Source: Reticulitermes speratus (taxonomy: Eukaryota > Arthropoda > Insecta > Blattodea > Rhinotermitidae). Taken from it: a stretch of DNA of 64,000 nucleotides. Under the pieces are notes generated by a model, which did not search any database, was not told where the DNA came from, and saw only the letters and a program-made list of their open reading frames with translations. Positions 1 to 12,800 of this stretch are shown one piece after another. Each line of letters starts with the position of its first letter. Position 1 is the stretch's first letter. The stretch is from assembly GCA_021186555.1 (NCBI GenBank), contig JAJKFL010000039.1, forward strand, positions 18,828,733 to 18,892,732. Reading direction: 5' to 3'. The translations under genes and the position numbers were made by a program.

Positions 1-3000
1 AATACATGCAGATTTGTAAATGTTAAGCGGTTAGGAAAGATATCACTAGCAAGCAACAAGGCAGCCGAGACCTTTATTTTCACAGGGTATGTTCTGTATA
101 GTTACCTGCTGATTGTCACTGATACCACATACTGATATACTTACGTTTTAAATACAAACTGACATCCTGCAACTGGGGAATGTTATCCTCCCTGTAGTAA
201 CAGAAAAATCATACATAAATCTGTAACCCAATACATAAAGTTAAAAAGAAAAATATCGCAAAATCCACATTTCCCAAAAACGACTGCAACTGCGCTATTT
301 TACCTGTACCACAATGAACCAACAGATAAAATTCCACGCCACATAGGCTATAAATTACCAGATAATAGGATATTTCTCTCTCTCTTATCTACTATCTCTC
401 CTTCACATCTCAATTACCACCTTTAACCAGGAGCACTTCTGAATGACTGCTTTCTAGCATTCTTTTTCTTCATAATATAATGTTTATTGGGCAAAAGTTA
501 ATGAACATAAAAAGCCGTAGGTCAAACACCAGCAACGAGGTAACATACAGAATGTCTTGCAATTACAGTCGTCTGGGACCTGAATTGGTACAATTTGGTA
601 GCTGGGCCCTACCACCGAGCTACGCGGTGTCACTTCCAAGAATGCTGTGTTCATGATATCACTGTGAGAAACTCAAGATCTTGTCGAACGTTTTGCAAAC
701 ATCGCGGGGAGTAAGATTTCCAGCATGCCTGAGATGCCCAAAGCCACCATTACATTCCCCATTACTCCTCTTACGCAACTCACAAATGATGTCACGTGAC
801 AGATGAATAACAAATGACATCGTTTACACAGATTGTGTGCAAACATGAAGATACGAATATCAATACAGCATCAAGTTTAGGAGATGAGGTTTCATTTTAG
901 TGGTAGAAACGTTACAACTCACAGACACTCAGCTTCAACAAAAATATTTATTGCACTTGCCTTAGGTTTTAACGTTTCGCTTTAATGTCAGAGTCACGAA
1001 CGTTACGTTTTGTGGTTTGACTTTAGTAATAGAAAGTTTCAGGTTTTATTGTATTCGGCTCCGCATATTTTTAGCAACGTCTGCACATGTACCCGCCATT
1101 CGCCACACCTTAACAATGCTCAAGTGTTTTCTTACATGTACTCGGAATACTCACATACGTAACAAGCGCTGTAAATAGGGCAAACCTGAATTATATGTTT
1201 AACCAAGTACCATCACATACAACTCAGAATTCTCTTTACTCATGCTTTTAAACAGCCGACATGCTTCGAGCCTATATTCAGGTTCTGTCAACAAGTTTAA
1301 ACACCTACAAGCCTAAACTTTCTCACTAAACTGAAAACGCAAAGCCGATGCCCGTGAGTACCTGTCAATAAAATGAAATCTCAAACCCTAACCTCGGTGC
1401 TATCAATATGTATCTTCAAGTTCAGTGCGTTAATGAAATTCAACAACCCGAAAGCCTACACTTTCTTACTAAAATAGAAAATGCGAAATCTGACCTTTAT
1501 GAGTGATTCCAATAACATTAAATCTCAAAGCCTAAACTCGGTGCATTAAATATTTGTCTTCAAATTCAGCTTCCGTCAGTAAAATGAAACCTGAATGCTC
1601 GGACATTCTGTCACTAAACTGACATCTCAAAGCCCAATCTCTGTGAGCACCTGTCAATAAAATGAAAAAGCATCGCCTAAACTTGGCGCTATAAATATTT
1701 GTCCTCATATTCAGTTTCTGTCAATAAATGAAATCCGAAAACATGACATATCTGTCACTAAATTGAAAACGCTAAGCCCAAATTCCAAATCCGCCAGAAA
1801 AGTGAAACCTCGTATTCTTGCTATAATTATTTGTCTTGAAGGTGTTTATGTCAAAACAAAACCCGAGAACTTAAACATTCGGTTGCTAAATCGAAAACTC
1901 AACGCGCAACTTCCGTTGACTATCGTTTATTTTTATTTTTCTGTTCATCTTGCTTCTCAGTAAAACGAAACAGAAATCCCAAAGTCTCTGTCACCCAATG
2001 AAGACTCAAACCCTAAACTCCGCGAATAAAGTTTATATTGTCGTCATATCTGGATGCATAATGTTTCACGTTTCATCATGTATTTTGGGTACTGTGATTT
2101 GACTTTCTGTGACAGTACTGCCTTGGCAACTCTGATCACACTTGGCCTTCAACACGCAACACGCGGTAACTATAGAAAACGGCGACGTTCGTAAATGTTG
2201 TACGTGCTTACATTATCACCCTCATCTAAATATCTTGATCTGAAAAACAAGGGGTAATATGTTGAGGAGTTGGCGAATAAAGGCCTGTCAATTTTTATAT
2301 CACAGACGAGGAAGAAACAAGGCACTCGCTTGACCTAAATCGGTTCAGTCTTAGAGCAGTCGACATGGAATTTGTGGAGGACAAAGCGAAAGTGACACAG
2401 GTTTTTTATACGATTACTTCGAAATTATCTTGCTAATTATATTCCACCAAAGATCCATACGCACATCTGTTATATTATGCTGATATAACAGGCCCATTTG
2501 CTATCACAAGACAACGGAATTATTTTTCATTCTGCTATAAAAATAACAAAATACTAAACAGATGGAAAAATAAAGTTTACCAATCTTTTTTCTTGCTACT
2601 TTGCAGGACAGGGACGCCATACATTTATTTATCACATTATTCTGAAGGTATTCAATGGAGTAACAACTTTTGTTTCATTGATAATAATGCCTACATTGAA
2701 CTCAACTACGCCACAACTTCTGGACTTCGTCGATAAGGCTTCCTGATCCTATAAACTCACAGACATTTTATATCGATATCCTGTTTTCAGCATGTCCTTG
2801 GTCATGCCACTCATGTCATCACAGGCTCCTGCCATCTACGGCCATATTGTTTCACGCTCTCAACACTGTTGCAGTTTTGTTCCACATATACTGACGTTAT
2901 TGCCATGGATGAATGAAGATCACTAGAAACGTCATATTTAGGACGAAATAAAACTGATGCTTTGCCTGTAACAACACCCGCCATTACATGGTAAGAAATG

Positions 3001-3704
3001 CCTGTACGTACACGAAAAGATCAGCTGTCAAAAAGGTTGCGTGTTTTGTCATTTAAATTCGTCTGACTTTTCAGATTATCATTTTGTGGATTTTATTTGT
3101 ATTCAACTCCAGTATAATTTCAAGGCAACAAATTTCTGTAAAACTGGATGCATTATTATGACGCTTAATATCACGCCGCATTAATCGCACAATGACATTT
3201 ACGCTCATGTTGATTGAGCAGGCAGTGTCATTCGTGGCGTGGTTTGATTACTCAAGCATCTTCTTGTTGTTTCGGACAACCTGATGCCCCATTCCAGTAT
3301 TTTTCAAATTGTTTTCTTTCACAGATAGGCAAGACAGCAGTGCATTTTCCGACCACCAGTACTCTGTCTCACACTTGATATCTTGTCACCATTGGCACGT
3401 CCGACTGACACAAGGTAAATGCGATATCATAAGAAGTAATGTTGTTATCATTCACATTAAAAATTCAGAATTCAAATCAGTTATCGATACTGTTACGTCA
3501 GTATACAAGAAAAAAACCTTTACTCTGAAATGACCTACCTACTGAGATCTAGTTCAAGAAGAAAGAAGTTGTAGTAAGCTGTTTATCTACAAATAACGTA
3601 CATAACTTATCGGAACCTTGATTTGCGGTCTAACAGACTGCCGTACTATTAATTCAGAAGCACAGAATATGCTTAGTGTGAAGCAGAGTGACAGGAACAC
3701 TCAC
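1..3704. other. Trh intron, left edge
   Basis: Downstream of exon 7 on the gene's strand. It holds a degenerate tandem repeat (about 1,290-2,030) and otherwise AT-rich unique-looking sequence. No exon-like segment was seen on either strand. Confidence 0.6.
1290..2030. repeat. Degenerate tandem repeat, period about 143-146 bp
   Basis: The phrase GTCAATAAAATGAAAtctcaaa...cctaaac...cggtgc recurs at about 1364, 1507, 1653 and 1790, with a matching intervening phrase (cactaaactgaaaacgcaaagcc) in each unit. About five diverged units. The sequence itself is not a family that I recognise. Confidence 0.7.
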
Positions 3705-3803
3705 CTATAGCCACAGTACTTGACAAGTTGCGGCCAGTTCTCCAAATATTCCTTACAGGCGTGGATCACGTACAGCTTATGAAGCTCCCTAAATACCGTT
3801 CCC
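3705..3803 (-). CDS. Trh: Trh exon 7 (codons 223-254 plus splits), last exon in window
   Basis: Reads [20 protein letters not shown] and then [12 protein letters not shown], with a split arginine codon (TATAG/GTGAGT). Acceptor TTTTTCTAG. The next expected exon would begin EDN(I/V)PQLEDV; I searched 1-3,704 by eye on the minus strand and found nothing like it, so the gene runs off the left edge. Confidence 0.94.
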
Positions 3804-6800
3804 CTAGAAAAATTGAGAGACAAATAATTAACTGTGATACCGCGAAACTTGGTGTACTAATAATAAATTGCACTTATTTAGGTAGATACCTGGTTTAAAT
3901 CCCTTTCGAGTTGTCGGCTATTCTGAGGTATCGTTAGTTCCTCAGAGTATCTGCAGAGGAAATCTGGATTGTACCAGCTGCGCAGATAAGGCCCCTGCAG
4001 ACCCCGTGGCGCGGGGTTTCCGTGGGTCAGGGGGACCCGTAAAAGCACAGAATATTAAAATTTGGTGTGGGTTCTTTCGGACTGGATTCCGCTCTTCTGA
4101 CGGGATTCAACATCCTGGATCCCTGTTGTGAGACATGGGAGTAACTTCGCTAATAATTATAGAGGGGCCCCGACCGGTTGTCCACGCCACTGGATTTTAC
4201 TTTCAAACATGCCACGACCGCCTCCTTCCAAATTCCTATATGCTCATAACTAATTATTTTTCTTCAGTTTCGTTTATCGTTACAAATGAGCTAACACCGA
4301 CAATAAGCTAAAATGGATTAAGCTAGATGTTAATTGCTCTGTTAATTAGTCCTATTCGTTAGAGTATTTAAAGATACGTTCTGAACTGCGCACGCTGTAT
4401 ATTCGTACATTAAATCAAGGAGGTTGTTGAATTACGTGGAAGGAAAATGGCATGACCTGTTTTAAGGCACTGTCATAGGAAGTGCTAAAGGGATAAAAGG
4501 ATATCACTAAAAATCTCAGGTCGAATACTCGGTCTCCGGAAAGAGATTCTATCCAGGTACTACTCAGACATCAAAGAACCTTAATTACTTACACCATGGA
4601 ATTCGGCAGGGAAGATGCTTATAAAAGATAACGATCACTGACACTTCCAGATATCTGAAGTAATATTTTCATTTGTTTTTCAAATTGTTCAGTACCAGCA
4701 CTCACATAATTTCGGGTCAGTGTCTATTTCATGGTTGCGAAACACTGCATTAAAAATAATTCGGTAGTACATTTTGCATTCCTAGCAATTAACTGTCCGT
4801 TACATTCTGTCTCTCTCACTAATATTCATAGTCCTCGCCATGAGAGCAGAAAATCTCTCACTTTTTGTCCCGTTTTGACAGGAATAACTAAGTGTATTTC
4901 AAATTCAGGACAATCATATCTCGGAGGGAACCCCAATAACATTCATCTTTATTTCAAATGCGCTTATCCATACTTCCAAAGAATTTAAACCGTACCGAAT
5001 CCATACAAATCACTTTATTTAAATAAAATATTACCCATCTTTCCTGAGCGTGTCGTAAGAAGGCTGAGTGTGCCAGTGGAGACAGAAAACTTTTCTGTAT
5101 CATTTTCGTTTTGTATATTGAAAATTGTCTTCGTTTCTTGAATAGCACGTCTTATATTCGACATGCTGCTTCCTGAGCTCGCTTGTTCGATACATTAATT
5201 GACCTTATTATCCCACCCGTGCCCAAGTCTGCAGTCTACGCAGACAACATGTCTCACTAAACAAGCTTTCCCCTACAACTTCCAGTCCTGATGCCAGGAG
5301 GCTGGAAACATTACAAAGAAGTGCACGGTACAGAACACAAAGCTCAACGTGTGCCCTCTCCGACCTTACTGTCAGCCTTACTTCCACGCCGTGTATTCCA
5401 TTATTACAAAAATGCACCGCGCAAAAATATCGTAGCGCTATGACAACACGCAATGTGTGCAGAAAACGGAACTATTTCCACAAGAACTGTTTAATCAGGC
5501 GTACATGAAAACCAATGCCAAAATGTGGGTTATGTTACTTTAGTTTAGGTTTAAATTTGCGGGGGTTTTTTTTTTCACGGAACTTTTTGACACATATTAA
5601 GTCAGCGCAACTTCAGGTTGCCGATAGAGTGGTTTAGCTACAAACATGTAGAATAAGCAGTCGCGGATGGTCAATAAGGGGAGGTCATTCCGCTTGGAAT
5701 TCATCATGGACTCTGAAACGCTCATCGCAAACGGGTAGCCTGTTACAGCATGTAACTTGTCTTCCAATGCCCTGTCCAAGAACCTAAACACGATGCACAT
5801 AACTACACTTTTGTGTGTTTTGACGTTTTGACGGCGGTGCGTATGAAGCTGCAGGTCTCTGAAATACGATCCTTACCAATCGACACTGCGCCGTATCCCA
5901 GAAGACTTAATTGATCTTCAGATACGCTTTTAGCTGTTGTTTTTCGTGGGTGTGGATCTTGGTATCTCGTTCTAAGGGAACAATACTAATTGAAGATCTC
6001 ACAAATTACACACCAACGTAATGCACTATATTTTCACTTTTTATTCTTTAACCCCTACAAATGTTTCAGCCTTTATAAAGCCATCTTCAGGGGGCTCGTA
6101 ATCTACATTTACTTTACATCCATTGTTTATGTCTGCTATTTTGTTACATATCACATGTAGTCAAGTTTTCTTATCATTTATATATTACAGTTATTTACAA
6201 TTTCTATATTTAAATGTATAAAAAACACACAGTATAAAATACTTAAATGAGGTTCGTCAGTATTTTCGTGTTAAAATGATAAAATGAAGCTATATGCTTT
6301 TTTGGATGTATCTTCTACCATTAGCTTGTTTTTTAAGTTTTGGCTGTTGGTTCTGTATATATAGGTAATCAGTTAAGTAAATCAGGTCCTGTTTTGTTGT
6401 AAGTGTGCAGTGGTGCGGTGTGTAAAGGCTGAAACATATGTAGGGGTTAAGGAATAAAAAGTGAAAACATAGTGCATTTCGTTGGTGTGTAATTTGTGAT
6501 TTGTTTAAAAAATGCATGGTGACGATAATATAAAACTGACTGAAGATGGTTGAAATCAGGGCGGAGCTGTGAGAATGACGGAGAAAATTACATAGCATAA
6601 TTAGGGTAGTGACGTCAAAAAAGAACAGCTGGGTTAAACATATATAATGCATGGTGAAATGGGAAATTCATAGAAAATTTTGATAAGGAAACATCAAAGA
6701 AAAAGTCCACGATGTTTAAAGCGGAGGGTAATAAAAACGTAGACCTACATTAGACACAAGGCACTGGGCTGATCTGGCTCAAAATGTGTTCCAGTAGTGA

Positions 6801-9800
6801 GCTTACGTGAAAAGGGTACTACAAAATCACTGTTTGAGCAATTACAAATTTCACCGTGGAGTGAGGCAAAGGACTGCCAGTTGCAGTATTAAGTCTACTT
6901 GTGCCACACGTCTGTGACAGTCAGTGTACACATCCCTTGAGTATAGAAAGAGGATTTACACTCACCATGTCTTGATTTCTTCTGCCGTGTATTGCACCTT
7001 CGGGATAGGCTGTCCGCTGCACACAGAAAGGCAACAGTCACACTAAGCTAACTTGATCTGATGAATGAATTGGATCCGTCACGTCTATAGCAAATCCAAT
7101 TACTGAAAAGTTTCACTTAAACCGACAGGATTGGTTCTGGAGAAGATGGGGTTAGGGGTGTCCACACCACAAGTGTGTAGTTTATTTACTGTGCAGGTTA
7201 TCCAGAACTAATGTTATTAAGTCTCTCTACTTATTCTGGGGCCAGGATAGCCAAGTGGGTATAGCAATTCTCTACGGGCTGGACGATCCGGGGTTCGAAC
7301 CAAAATGGTGGTAAGACATTTTCTCTTCTACATACACATCCAGACAGGCCCTGGGGCCCAAAAAGTTTCCCTTACAATGGGTACCAGGGCTGTTTCCGGG
7401 GGGTAAAGCCACCGGGGCGCGATGTTGACAGACCAACCCCATCCACTGCCCCTTGCCTCTTATGGCATGTTATGGGGTGACCTTTACTTTATTTATTTAT
7501 TTATGGTTTATTTAATACCGCTGTTAACAGATCAGATTATATACCGTCAAACTACAAATCGATGAGTGAATAATGAATTGCAATGGATGTGTAAGGAAGT
7601 GGCCGAGCCCTCCTTTGAACTATTATCCCAGCATTTGCCCAGAAGGACGGAATAAAACTACGTAAAACCTCTGTCAGAGTAGCCACGTCTAACAGCCCAG
7701 AATTGAGCCCGGTATCTCCTGAATGCGACATAAGAATATTATTTGCTCAACTGCGACGTTCAGTACTGCTAATGTAGCGGACAAGTGCTCGGGAGATACA
7801 CAGTCCGAATGTTAGCCGACATTCCGACCAACCAGTTTTATGTTATCGGGCACGTTTGTGTAGCCGTAAACGTATGCATTTACAGCAGGCCCTCGATTTA
7901 AAGGACTTCGGATTTAACGGACAACAAATTTCTGTCCTAAAAGAAAAATTTAGAAACTTTTTTATTATTCGCGAATAAAAAAACTGGTGGAAACACTCCA
8001 TTACTTACATTGTACTTTTTGACGTGTTTAATTAAAATAAAGTTTGGTTCCTGTCGTAAATTTATTTTTATACTTTTAACAGATGTTTTAGTGGCGTGTA
8101 TAAATTACTCAATGTACATTATAATAATATTTTATTCATACTTATACATTATAATAACATTTTAATACATCCTGTACATTGTATGTTCGTTATTAATATA
8201 TGTTTTTAAAACACATTCGATTTAACAGACTTTCGGCAATAACGGACACCCCTTCCCCCCCCCCCCCCAATTAGTCCGTTAAATCGAGGGCCTACTGTAT
8301 ACTCTCGACGCCATTACATGCTATCCAGACGTTCTGCTGTGGTTTCCCTCGTCATTCAGGTGAATTCCGCGACAACAGAGCCAAATCGTCATGTGCTTCC
8401 AATTCACGATCGTCCTGCCGTCTCATTCGATGCTACATATCCTACGCAACCGAAGCGTCAAATAGCGTAAGAATCATTCAGCGCATGACTGACTGTCTTC
8501 ATACCCTTCTTTGTGCCTTCAGCAGAGTGTGTCGGCCGGACTTTGCTTACTTGCATTAACAGTCTCTCCCTCCTTATCTTACACAACCATTCTGCTGTGT
8601 TATTTGACATTATACAAATCTGCAATTTATATGGCGTTGGTAAATAGCGTGAATAACTGCACAAATCAATAAACATTTTAATTACTTCCATTTGTTGGTT
8701 CGTAGACTCTGTAAGAACATTGTTTGAGTGTAAATAACATTTAATATGTAAACACGAGGATGGAACTATATATATATATATATATAACGCGTCTCAAGCA
8801 ACGTGGACCTTAAAATGAATGAAAGTAGATGACACACATAGCAATATTCTGACATCACATTACATCAGAATGTGTCACAGGGCTAAAAACAGAAACGTGG
8901 AATTTCATTAAGTTTTTAAGAAAATTTTTGTTTTAAAATAAGTTAAATAAACGAAAATTGAAATAATTTAGGGCTTAGTGAAGGTAAGCCATTTCGAGTT
9001 ACATAAAATTTGTTCCTGTATGCCTTATAAGACATGCATTTAAGTTACTTTCTGTGCCAAACATTAATTACTTCAATGTGTTACTTTCGGACGCACGAAT
9101 TTTACGACAGAAGTGGGAAATGTGTAACACGTGCCTGAAACCCGTTATACCAGTTCTCACTGACAGTTAAATAGCCTCTGCAACTTACGCACAATCATAC
9201 GCAATCACAGAACAAAGCAAGACAACGCACCAAAAACAACGCACGAAAAAGTGGTTTCGATCGCGCCCTGCTTCAACTTTGGGATATACTTTACATCCAT
9301 CTGCTTACCCTTCCTCAGCATCTGCACGAACACAGCAGGTAACAACGTATAAACAAACCTGCATAAAAATCGAGCTCAAAACATTTCACCTTCTCCAACA
9401 TTTATGCTTTCTTTTATATATCCGAGTCACTTTACGGTTGATGGTAATTTAGGCAGTCAGCCAGTCTTGGTGTCGAACCCCCTTTGAGGCTTCTGTACAA
9501 ATATTATGTATCGTCGGGCAGTTTCGGTCTTGGTGGCATGGAACGTCCACACTGACAGGAGAACGGGTCTGTAATTTGTTGAAACTGGTAGTCACAGACC
9601 CTGTCATAACATAAAGGCAATTACAGAGTGTAGTTAAATTTTAATATTTAAATTTACACAAAATTTGTTACGTAGACCTACAATTTACAGAGGACTTCGT
9701 TACGCTTGCTTGTGTCTTGCGCAGACTGCACACAGTGAACTGCAGCGAGCACGTGTTGTCCGTCCGCATGCTTTTGTTCCGAAACTACTCAGCCTCTAAC

Positions 9801-12800
9801 AGAAATGAGTACCAAGGATATCTCCTGGGGGGTAAAGGCGGCCGGAGCAGACGGTTGGCAACCTTGCCACCTTTATGTGCTGACTGTCTAGAAATCCTGG
9901 GAGCCTCAACCTCCTGGAGCCCTAAGGGCTTCTCCAGGCCTGTATAATGATAGCTTTACCTTCACATTTACCTTTATTGTAGGCCTACTCTATTTGGTTT
10001 TGTGGATATACTCAAACACTTGTGAAATGCATTTAAATTTCCATTCATATTAATCCAACGTAACCTCTAGTTTACATGAAACGAAAGGTCGTGTTCTTTA
10101 AACGGCTCATCGCACAGGAAGTTGATACAGATCATATTAATGTGTATAAATCTCATTTGGAACGATTTAAATGTAATGCCCGAGTATATTTACGAAATTT
10201 CAGTGACAAATAAGGTACAACTATCTGTTATGCCTTGCTGCCAGCTTCGGGGAGAACAGGAAGTTATGCAGCATCGTAAAGAACGCCATTGTAAAATATG
10301 TGTGTACACCAAACTGCAGTCACTACAACAATACTCAATAACATGCCATCGCTGTGCACTAAGTTGCTTGTTAGTTCATTTTTCATGTACAAATCCATTT
10401 CTTACAAGTCTGGAACCTTTACGTCAGACATTTCACACGATCGTGGAACTGCGCTCAGAATAAACCGATATTCGAAGTTGATAGACATCCCTGGCTTGAG
10501 ACGGCGTGAAGTTCCTAATGCGCTCCCTGTACCTGGCATTCTACCTTCCCGTCTTACCGTAAATTATAGATACGGTATATACTGTAGTCAATTTGTGAAC
10601 TTAATGAAGTTGACGCGGTTCGGTGAATAGCACGCCGAACAGCCCGGGCAGGGCTTGTAGAGTCGTGCTGTCTAGCCTTTTATCCCCCTTCTCATATTTT
10701 GCAAGGAAAGAAGGAGTATAATACTACCATTTCCGCTTGTCTTTGTATCCACATTTATGGGCCCCTTCAAAGAACTAACAAGCCAATTTTCAGCGAAATT
10801 GTTACGAACACGATGCCACTGACGGTCCCCACACATTCTAATTTTTTCATTTCCTGACAGTCACCTAACAGATCCTTTAGTGCTATAACCAAAAGTGGCG
10901 GTTACACGCTGTATGTCTATCCGGGAGCTAACAGCTTCGAATATCTGCTAGGTCATCGGCTATTCTAATGCTTTCCTTGGTCCTACTCGATTCCTTCAGC
11001 TAAATTCGAAGATAGTCTGTCGGTTAGGCCACGACCGCTTCCTTCCAAATCCTTTACTATTCATCACTTATCCATCAGCCTAACATTCGACGGTATGTAG
11101 CCTGATATACTGGCCGCTTTGTGAAGTAAGTACCCTCCCCACCCGCCATTAAAGACGACCCCACCCCCACTACGTCTTTCCCTACACTCTTAATGTCATC
11201 ATTTCTGCTCCTTCTTAGTCCTCCATATGGCTCATTTAATACTGATTTACTCAACAAAATTCTGTATGTACTTATGTATCTCCCATCCCAGATAGAAATC
11301 TAGGGAATCATAATTGACCTAATTTAACCATGATAACAATGATGATAATGATGATAAAACGAAGAATAGCAAAAAGAATCAACGAACTCCATAAATGAAT
11401 AAATTACTCGTTACGTAATGCACTAAGGTTCACAAGTGAATAACAAGCATGTACACTACACATTTTGGCAAGGCTTTGTCATCTTCTGGTCCATATAATT
11501 AAGTGGAAGCTATCAAAACTGGTAAAATGTAATATACGTCTTATGGTAAATGTAATGTTGTTCCACGCTGAAGAAACCTACCACATACACAAAGACAGCA
11601 TGTAGGACAGAACGTGTGATACACCCGAAACAACGTACGAAGTACCACTGGACACACCAAATTCGGAGATTGACAAAGGCAAAGAGAATTGACTTATCGC
11701 TTTTTCACTGCGCATCATAAAAGAAAGAAAAAATATATCGTACTTGTTAATCCTTTTTAAAACCTACATTTTAAACATCTAACTTGTATCAGAAGATGTA
11801 AGCTTATCATATAGTAAACATTTTAACATCTTTCTCTTTTACGCCCGTGAAGATAGCGAAGCATGTTGTTATTAACACGTGAGCAATAAACATAAAGGTA
11901 AATATGTCGTATTTAAAGTTATCACATGGTTGTTTCCATTTATGTGACATAAAATAAAATTTACTCTTTGTGAAAGTGTACATACATCCATCACAGAAAA
12001 TGATCAGCATTCGTTACTGGACAGTCCACTGCAGGGAGACGGACACATTTGATAGAGTATAAACGACTGGTTAAATAGGAGACAATATGCAGAGTATGGA
12101 AGGAACCAGGATTCATAAAACATTACGTACATGTGTTGCCACAAGAAACTGCATGTTGGCAGACGTAGTAGGAATAGATGGAAAGACCGGTTTAGCGCCT
12201 GATCTAGAAACGGGTTTTAAACTACCCATTGTCTCTGAAGAAGGGTATCAAGTACAAAGAAAAGAAGAAGCAATAAAAACAAATAGAAACTAGATGTAGA
12301 GAGGGAGAGAAATGAGAAGACGCCGGTAAAGGGACAGTAGCATGCGCTTTTGAACTGAGAACAAAATCAATTTTCTACTCCGATAATGCAAATAAGATGA
12401 GGCAAATACCACAATCAGTCGACTTACTATTTGTATGAGTTGGCGATATCTGAGAACTGCCCACGTCTCTTGCGATACACGGGGTCCTTGAAGCCCTGCA
12501 GAAAAGAAGAAATCACCTGGTAAATGGGCTTCCTGGATTTTTTTTTTGGAGAAGGGCCCCGCAGCAGATGCTACGGACGCACCGCAGCCTTAAGGCTTAT
12601 TGTACAACCCTGTGATGAAGATGAAGAGAAAGATGATCAGTTTTTTTTTATTTTTCCAAGTAATGGAGCACCGGTGGAATGAAATTGACAGGGGAAAACC
12701 CGTCCCAGTGCCACTTTGTCCACCACAAATCCCACATGGACTGACCCGGGATCGAACCCGGGCCTCCGCGTTGAGAGGCCGGCGACTAACCGCCTGAGCA

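Larger units (their letters stand above)
3804..6965. other. Trh intron 6
   Basis: Holds a dispersed-repeat fragment (about 3,975-4,245) and an inverted-repeat element (5,999-6,499) with a hammerhead-like motif. The remaining sequence shows no supported feature. Confidence 0.6.
7017..12427. other. Trh intron 5 (largest)
   Basis: Contains SINE-1 (7,239-7,505), a pogo-like MITE (7,883-8,297), a TA microsatellite near 8,767-8,786, part of SINE-3 (9,788-9,978) and a SINE-5 tail (11,025-11,095). The rest shows nothing that I can support. CpG is plentiful (about 42 in 10,001-11,000). Confidence 0.6.

Noticed and set aside
6290-6652. 120-codon open frame on the minus strand
   Set aside because: AT-rich sequence inside and beside the inverted-repeat element; no protein features.
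11460-11500. Another possible hammerhead-like motif on the minus strand
   Set aside because: Some resemblance to the core boxes but neither the hairpin nor the closing stem pairs well.
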